Positions 45,554 through 57,475 of a stretch of 64,000 bases of DNA are shown piece after piece. The notes under the pieces are model-generated. The model was not told the DNA's origin. It made no database searches and was given only the letters and a program-made list of their open reading frames with translations. The stretch's first letter is position 1. Each line of letters starts with the position of its first letter. The stretch is from Orobanche coerulescens (taxonomy: Eukaryota; Streptophyta; Magnoliopsida; Lamiales; Orobanchaceae). The DNA lies in the NCBI GenBank assembly GCA_033398695.1, contig CM065806.1, forward strand, positions 41,503,001 to 41,567,000. The letters are read 5' to 3'. Position numbers and translations under genes: made by a program.

Positions 45554-48385
45554 TGTAACACCCCAATCCACTCGAGGATATTACACGCCGTAGACCCTCT
45601 CCTCGAGGATCTACCAGCCGATAACTAAAATCAAACATCTAAACATCGCCTTTAAGGCTAAAATGACTCAAGAGACCGACTTGGTCTTTCAATAATAACA
45701 TACAACTCATTCCCAAACACATACCCACGCGAGGGTCAAAATAAAATAAACTCCGCACAACGGGAAAAGATACCGCAACGGAAAAAGAAAATACAATCTG
45801 GACCAATACGACATCAACGGAACCTCGTGTGATTAGTATCGTTCATCTTTCATCATCCTTCGTGCCGACTCGTGCTATGCTCCAAAACCCGAATGCAAAA
45901 TAGACATCCACCCCGAATACTCGGGGTTAGCAAAACTCCACTGTTTTGCTAGTGCAAGTACAAGTGCAAAAATACGAGCCATACAATACAAGTTCCAAGA
46001 ACAATAATAATCGAAATCCTCAAAGGTTCAAACGTAAGAAAAGTACTTCCCGAGGCAAGAGTTTGGGTAAACATTTCCAAAAGCGAAAGATCGCAAATAA
46101 GGGAAACAATTTACAAAGCAGTTTAAAATGCCGTCGAGAGTTTTAATAGAAAACAATTTAGGACTATAAAATCCTTCTCTTTCCAAAAGATCAATAGGGT
46201 CATGACCCAAATGTTTTGTTTTCGCAAATAGGAAATCACCAACAATTTACGAGGTCGAGCCCAACATCACGTGTCCTCAACGGACGTAAAATCAACGAAA
46301 CATAATCACGCACGCGCATCGCCTAGACCGGACGATACCACCGACATCCCACTCGAGGCCTCGAAGGACCCTCACGAGGCGGCTAGCGAAACAAATCACA
46401 CACATCTCACGGTTGGATCAATCGCTTGTTGCATCCGGCCACATGATCGCATGCCATGTGCCACCGTAGATTATCTCGTGCTCTCACGGTTGGATCAATC
46501 ACTTGTTGCATCCCGGCCACATGATCACATGCCATGTGCCACCGTAGACCTTCAACCATATCCACACATTCACACAAATAACATATCACATCAAGGATAT
46601 TCAAACAATTCGCCTGGAGGCATCAAACACTTAGCAAAACACCACGTCAATTCACAACGCACCGAAATGAAATAATATACGCCCACACACAATACCAAGT
46701 GCAACATGAACACCAAGCATATACATAGAATTCACATAGTTATTCACGAACACACCAATCACAAAACACACACGGTTTTGAAAGGGGCCTTTAACGAGGC
46801 TAACCAAATCTTTTGAAAACTCATTTCAAACAAACAAACAAACCAAGACGATCACCAATCATCATATCCGCGAAACAAGAAATGTATGGACAAGGTACTT
46901 GCCTCGAATAATTAGACGATGACACGAACGGAACGGAAGAGTTGAACACGACCGCAAGGAACCGGCGGAAATGAACCTAACGATTCGAATAGCACAATCA
47001 CAACCACTTCTAAACGATTACGGAAATGGAATACACCCGGAAACCCGCCTACGATTCATGTATATTCGCACAAAAATAACAACGAGGGCGGACCACAACC
47101 AAACCCTCTCGATTCCGTAAAAATCACGAAATATACCATGAATCCGTAGGGAAACTAAGAATACCAACAAGAATAATCATATTCATCAAGAATCCATCAA
47201 CAAAACGGAAAGAATCGGACAAAACCCCAAAATCCCCAATTATCCAAAAAGGTAGGGTTTTCAAGAGATATTACCTTGAGTGATTCAAGTATTAAGATCC
47301 GTAGAACACGCGTTAGATTGATTATCCGAGCCTCATAACCGAAAAGAAATGATGAAAATCGACCCCCGGATGAAGAACTCTCTCTCCCTCTATGTCTCTC
47401 TCTCGCGATGCTGTGCAAAATGGGGAAGAAAAATGAGCTGCTCGCTCAAGACGACACATTTATAGGGTAACGCAGCAGAACCTATCGGCCGGCCTATCGG
47501 CCGATAGGCCCAACCGATAGCCATACGGAATGCCGACAGTAGGGTCTATCGACCCCCCTTATCGGCCGAAAGGCTACTGGAAGTTCGAAGGTGAAGAAAT
47601 TTACATATCGGCCGGCCTATCGGCCGATAGGCCCAACCGATACCCATACAGAATGCCGGCAGTAGAGTCTATCGGCCCCCCCTATCGGCCGAAAGGCTCC
47701 TGGGAGTGCTCGGCCAAAAACTGAAACGACCATAACTCTCTCGTCCGGACTCCGATTGACTCACCGTTTGAACCATTGGAAAGCTAACTCGATGTTCTAT
47801 AATATTGCAAAGATTTATAATTTTTGGAGTTACCAAAAATTAATGATGATCTAACAAAGACGAACTCATACTTAGAAAAGTCGTTTAGTAATCCTGAATT
47901 CAACAAAACGACACCGAAACCCGAACCTGAATACGAACCGAAGATACGGTTACGAAGTACTCACAAAGACGAATCTAAGAGCTAGTAGAACACTCAATTC
48001 CGACCACCCGAAGGCTCGAGATTCGACAACGGAAGGTAATTACCCCAAACTTTGGGAAATTACGAAAATGGCCCAAATGCCCGAAAATCACCATACGTGA
48101 TCGAATAACCAAACCGAAGTTCACAACACGTCTAACAAAGTTAAACGGACTTGCGGGAAACTCGAAACAGCAGTTTCGGTCGAGATTCGCAAGAATCGAA
48201 CTCAAGTGCGGAAAAGTCGCTAAAAAGCACAGAACTCAACGAAACGACACCGAAACGAACTCGGATGTCAAAAAGTGTAGAATTAATCATTCTCAGAATG
48301 ACGAAACGGTCATGAGCGAGTCGTCAAAACGGACTCCGACCGAAAAAAAAAGAAATTACCGAAATTCGAAATTGCGGATATTACA
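45554..48385 (-). repeat. gypsy A' 5' LTR (2832 bp)
   Basis: Minus strand from TGTAATATCCGC (48385) to GGGTGTTACA (45554). TATA box at 47459-47464, palindromes at 47478-47700. The first 700 bp in + coordinates differ from the other LTR mainly by small changes in CAG/CTG and homopolymer contexts. Confidence 0.9.
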
Positions 48386-48390
48386 GATGA
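48386..48390. repeat. target-site duplication GATGA, right copy
   Basis: Immediately follows ...GATATTACA. After it the interrupted exon continues in frame (GKKLHLVA). Confidence 0.9.
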
Positions 48391-49743
48391 TGGGAAAAAG
48401 TTACACTTGGTTGCAGGTATTTTTTCTAGTTTTTCTATTTTTCAAGTTTTTCAAGTTTTTGTAGTTGATATGTTGATAATAACCAGCTTGATATGTTGTA
48501 GTTGAAGTGAAGGATAAAGGCCAAAGTCCGGAAACTCTCGCCACTGTTGCAAAAACTAAGAAAAAGGCCGAAAATCCGTTGAGAAAAATGACGACGAGAG
48601 GGCAGAAGAGAGTACGGAAGAGAATTAACGAAAGGCTTGGGTTGAAAATGACTGCAATGATGGTTGATGGACAAGTTGCGAAGGTCGATTCCATTAAAGT
48701 GCAGTGCGAGGATGATTTGTTTGGGTACGACAGTTTCACGTAAGTTAGTTAACTTATAATTTATTTATTTTAGCTAGTTAATTTAATTACATAGTTAATT
48801 TAGTTAACTTTATTTTAACAGGTACTTAAACTGGAATGACTTTGACAAGCTTTTTGCGATGGATGAATTAAGCGGTGCTGTCGTTGCATCTTATACCATG
48901 TAAGTTAGTTAATTTAGTTAGTTAATTTAGTTAACTTATTATTTAGTAGTTAATTTAGTTAATTAACTCTATTTTAACAGGTTCTTGTATGAGCAAATCA
49001 AGAATGGGTCACAACAAGATCATGGAGTTTGTTTCATGACCCCGACTGCAACCATGACTTCTGGACGTAAAGCAAGGGTCCAGAATATCGAGGATGCAAG
49101 TCGAGTCATTGCAAAATGATTATCTTCAAGGAAGCAAAATGACATTGTCATACTGCCATACAATCCCGGGTTAGATTTTCGACAATCTTCAAATTAATTA
49201 GTAAATATTAACTGTTTTTAACAGAATTTGATTTTTGTTTTTTGTAGAAGACATTGGGTGTTGGGCGTCCTTAATATGAAGACAAGCACATGCTATTATC
49301 TCGATTCCCTCACGACAAGCGATGTCAATTCTCAGTTTAAGCAAATAGTGGATGCGTAAGTAATACAAATTCTCAGTTTAACCATTATCTCTATGATGTA
49401 ATACTTAACTGGGTTAATTCGGTGTAGGGCAATTGCAATGTATGATGTACAAGTTGGAAGCAGTAAGAGAACCAAACTTATCTGGGTTAATTCTAAGGTT
49501 AGTTAACTGATCTAAGGTTATTATATATATTTATGTGATTATGCAGGGTCAGTAGTAATTAGTCTTGTGTTGTTTTAAGATATATAAAGTTTAGTTGTAG
49601 TAAAGTTAGTAATTAATTGTAACAATTAACTGTCTGTTGTGTAGTGTCCACGTCAGCCCAGATTCACCAAATGTGGGTACTTCATGCTGAAGTTTATGAA
49701 GGAGGTTGTTAAGCATGGAGTTCGGGTTCTCGAAAATGACAAT

Positions 49744-51297
49744 GTAAGTTAATTACTTAAAGTAGCTATAAAGTTTACTTTTTTATTAGTTGATTTGAAG
49801 TAGGTATGATTCTGAGTATGAATGAAGTAGGTTAAAGTAGCTGGAATGGTTTGTCTTAACTGTTTTATGGTGTTTAGAGTATGGTTTGATTTTGTTGATT
49901 TGTGTTGTTTTATGGTGTTTAGAGTCTGGTTTGATTTTGTTGATTTGTGTTGTTTTATGGTGTTTAGAGTCTGGTTTGAATCTCAGTTTTGCGATTGTGA
50001 ATTGGCAGCTGGTTTTAGAGTTTAGATGTCGTTTCTCGGTTGTCCCTGTTATTGGCTAGTTAACTTGTCTAATTATGCTTGTTTTACTGTTTCGTAACTT
50101 GTAAGTGAAGGTTGTTTTACTGCTTGGTAATTGAATCTCAGTTTGTGTAGGTTATTGCCTAGTTAATTGATCATCTTGTTTTACTTGTAAGTGTAGGTTA
50201 TTTGTTTTGTTAATATGAATTGGCAGCTGGTTTTAGTTGTAAGTGTAGGTTATTGCCGGCTCTCGGTTGTCCCTGTTATTGCCTAGTTTTGTGACTGTGA
50301 ATTGAAGTTTTGTGACTGTGAATTGTGGCTATTGGTGATAATGAGTGAAGGGGATTATAGGGAACTTAGATCTCTTGCATGCTTTGGTAGTGGGGAAGAG
50401 TCCGCAAAGTAGCTCTTATGGTATTTTTAAGCTGCATTTAGATCTGAAGAACTTGCCTCGACTGTAATGACAACTTAATATGGATATCCTGCTTGATTTT
50501 GCAACACAAACTTGCATATGCCACTGTCATGAAGTTTCAGACTTTCATTTTATCTCACTGGAATTATTTATATTATTATTATTATTTTCATTCATTGTGT
50601 GAGTAATGAGTCATGTTCCATGATGTACGTGTTGATTTTACAATATCAATCACGTAATGTGATATGACTATAGTGATTATCTTTGAGCCAACACCGTCTC
50701 ATGATATTTTTATATAATCAAACATGTGATGTTGATGGCTTTGGAATCATATGATGCACATTTTTATTAAGCTTTTGCCATAAACTTTTCTTGACACATG
50801 AATCGGATCATACGGATTACCATTGAGAATCTGAGATTTTAGAGGATTGACTGTTGCTTAGAACTACATTGACTTAGTAATAGGAACTTTCAGGTACTTA
50901 TATTTGATCTAGCAGAGATTTGAATCGTCGTCTGACAAATTCTGTTATCCCATACATCGAAAAAGATATTCACCTTGCAGATTATCATACAAGTAAATAG
51001 TGTAACTGGAATCACTGGATAAGTTGATTCTGATCTATTTTTTTCATTAATCGGGTACCTTTATCCTAACTATCTTGTAGTTGGTCTTAGTTGTCTTATT
51101 TAAACTGTGAATTGTGAATTGTGGCTGTTGGTCTTAGTTGTCTTATTTAAACTGTGAATTGAAGTTGTGACTGTGAATTGAAGTTGTCACTGTGAATTGT
51201 GATTGAATTGTGGTTTTGTGACTGGTCTTAGTTGTCTAGCTTAGTTAGTCCGCGGATCCTATTTAAACTGTTTTAACTTGTTGTTTTATTTGACTAG
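49744..51297 (+). other. long last intron of the CACTA second gene
   Basis: GTAAGT at 49744 and TAG at 51295-51297 bound about 1.55 kb with no ORF of note. It contains a 45-bp tandem repeat (49861-49980, about 2.6 copies, starting TGTTTTATGGTGTTTAGAGT) and scattered repeats of ACTGTGAATTG (50290-50330 and 51103-51205). Nothing else recognised. Confidence 0.6.
49861..49980. repeat. 45-bp tandem repeat
   Basis: Units start at 49861, 49906 and 49951 and are nearly identical. Confidence 0.9.
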
Positions 51298-51599
51298 ATT
51301 GGAGGTGAAAGCAACGACTACACTGATGCGGATTTCGACGACATTCGAGAAGAATGGTGTACTTATGTGTTGAATTTTATTTTTAGGGAGTAAAACTGTT
51401 TGTAGGAATAGGTACAGTTGGTAGAAATGGGTACAATTGGTAGTAATCGTAAACTAGATTATATTGATCCAATTTTGACATGATCGAGTTTAGTCGAGTC
51501 ATGTAATGAATTGGTAACGCATGGTTTTGCGATATATATGAAATGCGTTAATTTTGTACAATCGATCAGCAGGTTTTGTAATGAATTGGGTACAATTGG

Positions 51600-51885
51600 T
51601 ATATAATTGCAGGTTTAGCAGGGGGTCATAAAAGCCAGAAAAAAAAAATAAAAAATTTTGAAGTTATGACACGCAAAAACTGAAATCAGAAAAAGGGGTC
51701 ATAACTTTTATGACACGCATATATAATTGTCAGAAAAAGGCGTCATAAAGTGGGTGTCATAAGTGCGTGTCATTGTACAATGACGAACAAATGCGAGTCA
51801 TAATGAGTTATGACTGGTCCTTCTATGACCAGCATTTGCGCGTCATAAAGGCCCTTTATGACGCCAAATGCGCGTTAAGAAAGAC
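51600..51885. repeat. CACTA 3' subterminal repeat region
   Basis: Short motifs GCGTCATAA, GGGTCATAA and their complement TTATGACGC/TTATGACACGC are repeated in both orientations about a dozen times. Such arrays are where CACTA accessory proteins (TNPA type) bind. The sequence is otherwise non-coding. Confidence 0.75.
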
Positions 51886-51901
51886 TCTTTTTCTACTAGT
51901 G
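51883..51901. repeat. CACTA 3' terminal inverted repeat
   Basis: GACTCTTTTTCTACTAGTG ends the element. The complement CACTAGTAGAAAAAGAGTC is the expected 5' end and is not present at the left side of the element in this window. Confidence 0.8.
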
Positions 51902-52920
51902 TTTGGTGATCTCCTGTTGGTGCATTAGATTCTACTATCATTATACACATTCGGACTTTATCTTGAGGTGAACTAACAATTCCGACTCATACGAAAGGAT
52001 ATTTCCTAAGATGATTCTTCCCTTAAGTCCTTATAACCGAAAATGATATCACCTCCAATTTATGATCACTAAGATAACATAAATCATACGGATAATCAAC
52101 TTCAGAATGTTTCTCTCATCATTTGAAGTATTAGGATTCCAACTACGAGGTTCCAACGATAATATCATGAGCATAGACATTCTAATCTCCTAAACATGAT
52201 GTATGTTGAATAATTCACTAATGAAATTCAATATCTTGTTAGCATGATCATCTAATTCCTTAGAATCCAAATCTAAGGCTGGAGATAGATTGAACATACC
52301 TTAATATGATGAAATCACTGAACCGCAAGGTAGAATCCGACTCCGGTTGGTTGTATGTCACTCTAAGGTGCTACTCCACTTCAATGATCACTAACAAGTA
52401 ATATCAAATCTCCAAGGATTAAGTAGATGTGTTCTAAGTATGTTAGGAGGATAATTACTGCTCTTTGGTCTCTCAATAATGAAGAATAAACGAAGGAAAC
52501 GTAAGCCAAAAACGGATTGTTGCCTCATTTATAACATTCTGCACTTTAGCTAATTAGCGCACGCTACCATACATATTTAGCACACGCTAATAAGCATTGA
52601 CTCCAAATCTGTCTGTGTTCGTCGCGGAATCTTATCCGGACCCATGTCCGTTGGCGCATGTGCTAGCCGCCTACCAATAATTGAATGCCTAGCGCACGCA
52701 ACTCCTATATACATAACGTGCGCTAGTAGTAGCCGATAGCGCGCGTTAAGCTACATTCTTAGCGTGCGCTATCACGAGTTTGCATGAGAAATTTTGCATG
52801 TTGTTATACTTATGTACAAAGATACCAATGTACGAAATATCATACTCCACTTATCACAAATCCGAATAATACAGGGTTCGAATACAGATGAAATACACAG
52901 TAATAAATTCGGATATTACA
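51902..52920 (-). repeat. gypsy B 3' LTR, truncated (1019 bp)
   Basis: Collinear with 60671-61698. Starts TGTAATATCCGAATTTATTA on the minus strand at 52920. TATA box at 52528-52533, palindromes at about 52553-52785. It ends where the CACTA terminal repeat begins, so roughly 1.3 kb of R/U5 is missing. Confidence 0.85.
52553..52785. promoter_or_regulatory. CG-palindrome array, gypsy B 3' LTR
   Basis: TTAGCGCACGCTAC near 52554, TAACGTGCGCTAG near 52715, TAGCGCGCGTTAA near 52737 and TAGCGTGCGCTA near 52760, upstream of the TATA box in LTR sense. Confidence 0.65.
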
Positions 52921-52940
52921 TACTCTCCTACTAAAAAGGA
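52921..52940 (-). other. polypurine tract of gypsy B
   Basis: Minus strand TTTAGTAGGAGAGTA precedes TGTAATATCC and follows TTTCGGGACGAAACTCC, the last codons of pol. Confidence 0.65.
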
Positions 52941-52941
52941 G

Positions 52942-55900
52942 TTTCGTCCCGAAACTCAAGACGAAAATAACTCGGGATATCTGGACTTCATGCCATCTTC
53001 CGTTTCCCATGTGGCTTCTTCCACTCCATGACGTGATCATTGAACTTTGACCAAAACGATTGGTTTGTTCCTCAACTGCTTAACTCAACTCTCGAGTATC
53101 TTGACCGGTCTTTCTTCAAACGTCCCATCATGAGCGACTTCGATCTCGCCGAAATCAATGACATGACTAGGATCTGGTATATACTTCCGCAACTGGGATA
53201 CGTGGAACACGTTATGAACATGGCACAATGACGGCGGCAATGCCAATCTGTATGCCAACTCTCCAACTCTCTCAAGGATCTCAAATGGTCCGATATATCT
53301 CAGACTCAGCTTTCCTTTCCTTCCGAAACGAAAGATTCCCCAAGTAAGAAAAACCTTTAAAAGTACGTGGTCTCCGGTACTGAACTCCAAAGGGCGACGG
53401 CGTATGTATGCATAAGATTTGCCGACTGCGGGCGGTCAGCCTTTTCACGAATTAAAGCTATCTTCTCTCGAGTATGTACGATCAACTCTGGTTCTATTCT
53501 GATCAAGTCTGATGAATCGTCCCAGCATAGGGGCGATCTGCATCTTCTCCCGTATAATGCCTCAAATGGTGCCATTTTAATGGAGGCATGCCAACTATTG
53601 TTGTAAGTAAATTCAATCAACGGTATATGAACTTCCTAATCGTTTGACCAATCTAAGGCACAGGCCCTTAACATATCTTCCACCGTTTGAATGGTCCTCT
53701 CGGATTGTCCGTCAGTCTGCAGGTGATAAGCTGTACTGAAGTTCAATTCGGTCCCCAAGGCCTTATGAACTGCTTTCCAAAAGTGAGACACAAAACGGCC
53801 GTCTCGATCAGAAATAATGGTCTTCGGCATACCATGCAGTCGAACTATCTCTGAAATAAATACTCGCGCCAACCTCTCTGGTCCCCACGTGTCCTTAATG
53901 CTTAGGAAATGAGCCGATTTGGTTAGACGATCAACTATCACCCAAATCATGTTCATTCCTGTCTCGCTTCTTGGCATGCCAGTGATAAAGTCCATCGATA
54001 TGTCCTCCCAATTCCATTCAGGAATCGGGAGCGGCTTCAACATTCCGGCAGGTTGTTGATGCTCGATCTTAACCTGCTGACAAGTCAAGCATTTTGAAAC
54101 ATAGTCCGCTACATCTTTCTTCATGTTGCCCCACCAAAAATTATGTTTCAAGTCCTTATACATCTTATTGGTGCCCGAGTGGATAGAATAGGGCAAGCTG
54201 TGAGCTTCCTTCATAATCGTCTGTTTCAGAACATCGATATCAGAAACGCAGACTCGGTTCTGAAATCTCAAAACTCCATCATCATGAATTAGGAAACTGG
54301 GGGCCTTTCCCTTGATCACTTCATCACGTAACCGAATCATCAGAGGATCATCTGTCTGTCTAGATTTTATTTCTTCGGTTAATGACGAAGTTAATTCCAT
54401 CACGCACAGTTGTCCTTGGACTCTTTGTAACCACACTTCAATTCCTTCTCTAATCATCTCTCGTTGAAGGCTAAGTTGGGAGGTCAGAGTCTCCAGCATC
54501 TGAATAGAAATAGGCTTGCGGCTAAGTGCATCTGCTACCACATTCGCTTTGCCTGGATGATACAAAATCTCCAAGTCGTAGTCCTTAATCAGCTCTAACC
54601 ATCTTCTTTGCCGCATGTTCAGCTCTTTCTGACTGAAGATATATTTGAGACTCTTGTGATCAGTAAAAATCTGACAGTGAGTCCCGTACAGGTAATGTCT
54701 CCAAATCTTCAAAGAAAAAACTACTGCTGCTAGCTCTAAATCATGTGTTGGGTAATTCACTTCATAAGGTTTCAGCTGTCGTGAAGCATGAGCGATCACC
54801 TTATCATTCTGCATCAATACGCATCCGAGTCCTTGGTTCGAAGCATCACGGTAAACTATGAATCCTCCAGTCCCCTGTGGAAGTGATAAAATTGGTGCTG
54901 TCGTCAATCTCCTCTTCAATTCATCAAAACTAGTCTGACACGACTCGTTCCACTCAAACTTTTGAGTTTTCTGCAGGAGTCGAGTAAGTGGGCGGGATAT
55001 TTTAGAAAAACCTTCCACGAATCGACGATAATATCCAGCAAGTCCTAAGAAGCTTCGGACTTCTTTCACGTTCTTTGGAGGCTTCCAATCCATAATTGCT
55101 TCGATCTTTTGAGGATCTACTCGGACTCCTTTAGCTGATACCACATGGGTGAGGAACATTACTTCCTTTAGCCAGAATTCACACTTAGAATGTTTAGCGT
55201 ACAATTGCTCGCTTCTCAAAAGTTCTAATACCACCCGCAAATGCTACGCATGTTCTTCCGGGCTCTTAGAATACACCAGAATGTCATCAATGAATACGAC
55301 CACAAATTTATCCAAATATTCGATGAACACTCGGTTCATCAATTGCATGAATACAGCAGGTGCATTATTGAGACCAAACGGCATCACTATAAACTCATAG
55401 TGTCTGTAGCGAGTTCTAAATGCTGACTTTGGAACATCAGATTCCTTAATCCTCAGTTGATGGTATCCTGATCTCAGATCGATTTTAGAAAATACTGTTG
55501 CTCCTTGCAACTGGTCAAATAAATCATCAATCCGTGGCGACGGATATTTATTCTTAATCGTCATCTTGTTCAGCTCTCGATAATCGATACACAGTCGAAG
55601 CGATCCATCCTTCTTAGGACAAAAGAATCAAGCGCTCCCGGGCGAAATGCTTGGCCGGGATATAGCCTTTGTCCAAGAACTCCTCCACTGCTTTTTGCCA
55701 TACATCTCAGTAGGTGCCATACGATACGGCGCCTTAGAAATTGGTGTAGCTCCGGGTTCCAGCTCAATGGTGAATTCTACATCCCATCGTGGAGGTAGTC
55801 CAGGTAACTTGTCAGGAAATACATCTGGAAATTCGTTAACAACAGGAATGGATGAAAGTTCCACAATTTCGTCTTCTCTCTTCATTGCATAACACCAGTA

Positions 55901-56425
55901 TCCGGTACAGCCCTGTTTCAACAATTTGACAGCTTTCATCGCCTTGATCAACGTTCCTGAGCTTCCTGGTTTCCATCCTTCAAACAGTACTTCGGATCCA
56001 TCATTAGCGATCAGCGAAATATTCCTCCTTCGGTAATTTACAATAGCTCCAAATTGATTAAGCCAATCGTCTCCGAGTATCAGGTCGTCTCCTTGCATTT
56101 CTATTACAATCAGATTTGAGAGCCACTCTCTGCCCCCAAATGATACAGGAAAATCTCTAGTCTCTAAGTTCCCAACAATCCTCTCTCTACTCCGTAAACC
56201 AACAACATAAGGTTCACAAGTATGAAAACCAGAAATATTCAAATGATTTACACAAGACAAGGATATAAGAGAATGCGTAGCTCCTGTATCGAATAAAACG
56301 CTAACTAGCTGGGAAAGGATCTGGACATTACCTGATGCGACAGCAGCATCCTGATCGTCTGTCCTCCTCATCTCGCATGCACGTGGGGAATAGATTCGGC
56401 ACTCGATGTCCCCTTTCGGTCCCAT
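52942..56425 (-). pseudogene. pol: gypsy B pol: protease, RT, RNase H, integrase, chromodomain
   Basis: Protease: LFDTGATHSLIS at about 56268-56300 (active site intact). Linker NEFPDVFPDKLPGLPP, then a short frameshifted stretch at 55570-55700. [18 protein letters not shown], active site [11 protein letters not shown] intact at about 55265-55305, then a TAG at about 55241. A 534-codon frame (55240-53636) carries the rest of RT, RNase H ([19 protein letters not shown]), the integrase zinc region ([20 protein letters not shown]) and the DDE core ([24 protein letters not shown]), all present. A stop (TGG to TAG) near 53635 and a shift near 53390 precede the C-terminal integrase and the chromodomain (HGVEEATWETED, 52970-53095), which has two further stops. 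The final FRDETPF matches the stub kept by families A and A'. Confidence 0.88.
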
Positions 56426-57475
56426 TGTCCTCTGCCTCGTCCGCGGCCAAAATTCTGAGGCATCTGAACACTTTGCTGAGTCTGTTGGATACTAGCTTCC
56501 TTCTGAACTGGCTGCGATGAATGGGTTCCATTGAACTTTGTGACATCCTTGCAAAATGTCGCACGGTGCCATTCCTGTCCGCAATCAAAACATGTAATTG
56601 GAGGGTGCAAACAATCACGCCAAAGGTGGCCTGAGCGACCACAGTTAAAGCACCTCCTAGCTGTATCCGTCGTGGCGAACATTGTTCCAAAATTCTTTCC
56701 GCTCTTAGATGGGTGCGGAGGTTTCTAGAAAGAATGAAAGGATGACTGGGCTTTGCGAGGCCCGCTGTTCTTGTGCTATTTAAAAGTACCAGAGACTTTC
56801 TGCTTCTTTGACTCCGTAAACTTCTCCATTGCTGCTTCTTTGATTTCGTACGCCAACGCCTCATCCTGGTATTGACGGAGAGTGGTACATTCAAAACCGG
56901 ACATGTACCTCTGGATTTCTGGTTTCATCCTCGTTTCAAAATGAATCATCATCTCTCCATCTGTTCTGACTAGATGTCGAACAAATGCTAGCTGCTGGTT
57001 AAACGTCTTAATTGTCTGGGATACGGGTTCATCTGATGGCTGAGCGGAGAAAAACTCCCGAACTTTGGCTTCCCTCACAGGACGAGGGTAGTACCGAGCT
57101 TCCATCATCATTTTAAATTCTGTCCAACCAGCATCATGATCTATAGGTCGGATAGCTTCCCACCACTCGGATGCTTCCCCTATCAGGAAGTATTGAGCGA
57201 TAGGGGCTCTCCGGTCGTCTGGGCAGTTAATTCCGGCAAAGATTTTCTCCAATTCCTTAAACCAATGATCCTATGTGGGAGTCTCGGAAAAGCCGTCAAA
57301 TTTGGGTGGTTGCATCTTCGCCACCTCTTTCAACCATCGGTCACCTCGATTTCCCATTTCTGGGATCCTTTGTTGTCCATCTCCCTGCTGAAATCCTACC
57401 GCCACCTGCATTCCGTCCACGACCAGAGCGAACTGAGTCATCTGGTTCACCACTTGACTAAGGATTTCTGGTACA
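56368..57475 (-). pseudogene. gag: gypsy B gag, main part
   Basis: Minus frame: VVNQMTQFALVVDGMQ, MQPPKFDGFSETPT, stop, DHWFKELEKIF, then the retrotransposon gag domain (IAQYFLIGEASEWWEAI, EFKMMMEARYYPRPVREAK) to a stop near 56776. A second segment from 56682 has two CCHC zinc knuckles (CFNCGRSGHLWRDC and CFDCGQEWHRATFC, about 56570-56660) and a Gly/Arg-rich stretch. Gag forms the particle and binds RNA; the knuckles belong to its nucleocapsid part. The N-terminal codons are on the other side of the MITE. Confidence 0.85.
57473..57475. repeat. target-site duplication ACA (left)
   Basis: The partner is at 58961-58963. A 3-bp duplication is characteristic of the CACTA superfamily. Confidence 0.75.

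Larger units (their letters stand above)
39983..48385 (-). mobile_element. non-autonomous gypsy A' (LARD-like), inserted in CACTA exon 9
   Basis: Complete minus-strand element of 8403 bp: LTR 45554-48385 (5' in element sense), interior 42808-45553 and LTR 39983-42807. Perfect 5-bp TSD GATGA. Interior of about 2.75 kb, related to family A, no gag-pol. The PBS (45538-45549) and polypurine tract (42808-42826) are both present, so it was mobilised in trans. High LTR similarity suggests a recent insertion, but many LTR differences look like consensus errors, so dating is unsafe. Confidence 0.9.
37747..51393 (+). pseudogene. CACTA second gene: Transposase_24 plus Ulp1-like C48 protease, multi-exon, split by insertion
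   Basis: Proposed exons: 37747-38037, 38125-38338, 38422-38514, 38589-38704, 38828-39150, 39225-39303, 39375-39536, 39618-39857, 39951-39982 plus 48391-48416, 48502-48739, 48822-48899, 48981-49169, 48-nt-phase-matched 49248-49355, 49428-49497, 49645-49743, 51298-51393, nearly all with GT/AG ends. N-terminal block: KLSTFEGLVARSMVPITYDSW and VLQSIGVKWKNFKHYLYKKY (Transposase_24). Exon 8 is a Lys/Glu-rich coiled coil. The C-terminal protease keeps HW (His 49252), YYLDS (Asp 49303), Gln 49654 and CGYF (Cys 49672). Defects: a shift within exon 2 near 38300, one base lost near 38895 (exon 5), TGA at 49117, and the A' insertion in exon 9. Such proteases resemble SUMO-deconjugating enzymes; a role in transposition is not established. 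Confidence 0.75.
35638..51901 (+). mobile_element. CACTA (En/Spm) DNA transposon, 5'-truncated, split by gypsy A'
   Basis: Contains the C-terminal half of a TNP2-type transposase (35640-37633), a multi-exon second gene with Transposase_24 and Ulp1-like protease parts (37747-51393), a subterminal repeat region (51600-51885) and a 3' terminal inverted repeat ending CTACTAGTG at 51901. The 5' terminal repeat (CACTAGTAG...) is missing: the left end is joined mid-codon to copia 2. Gypsy A' (39983-48385) is inserted in an exon with TSD GATGA. Without it the element remnant is about 7.9 kb. The right flank is the gypsy B 3' LTR, so the transposon landed in that LTR. Confidence 0.85.
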
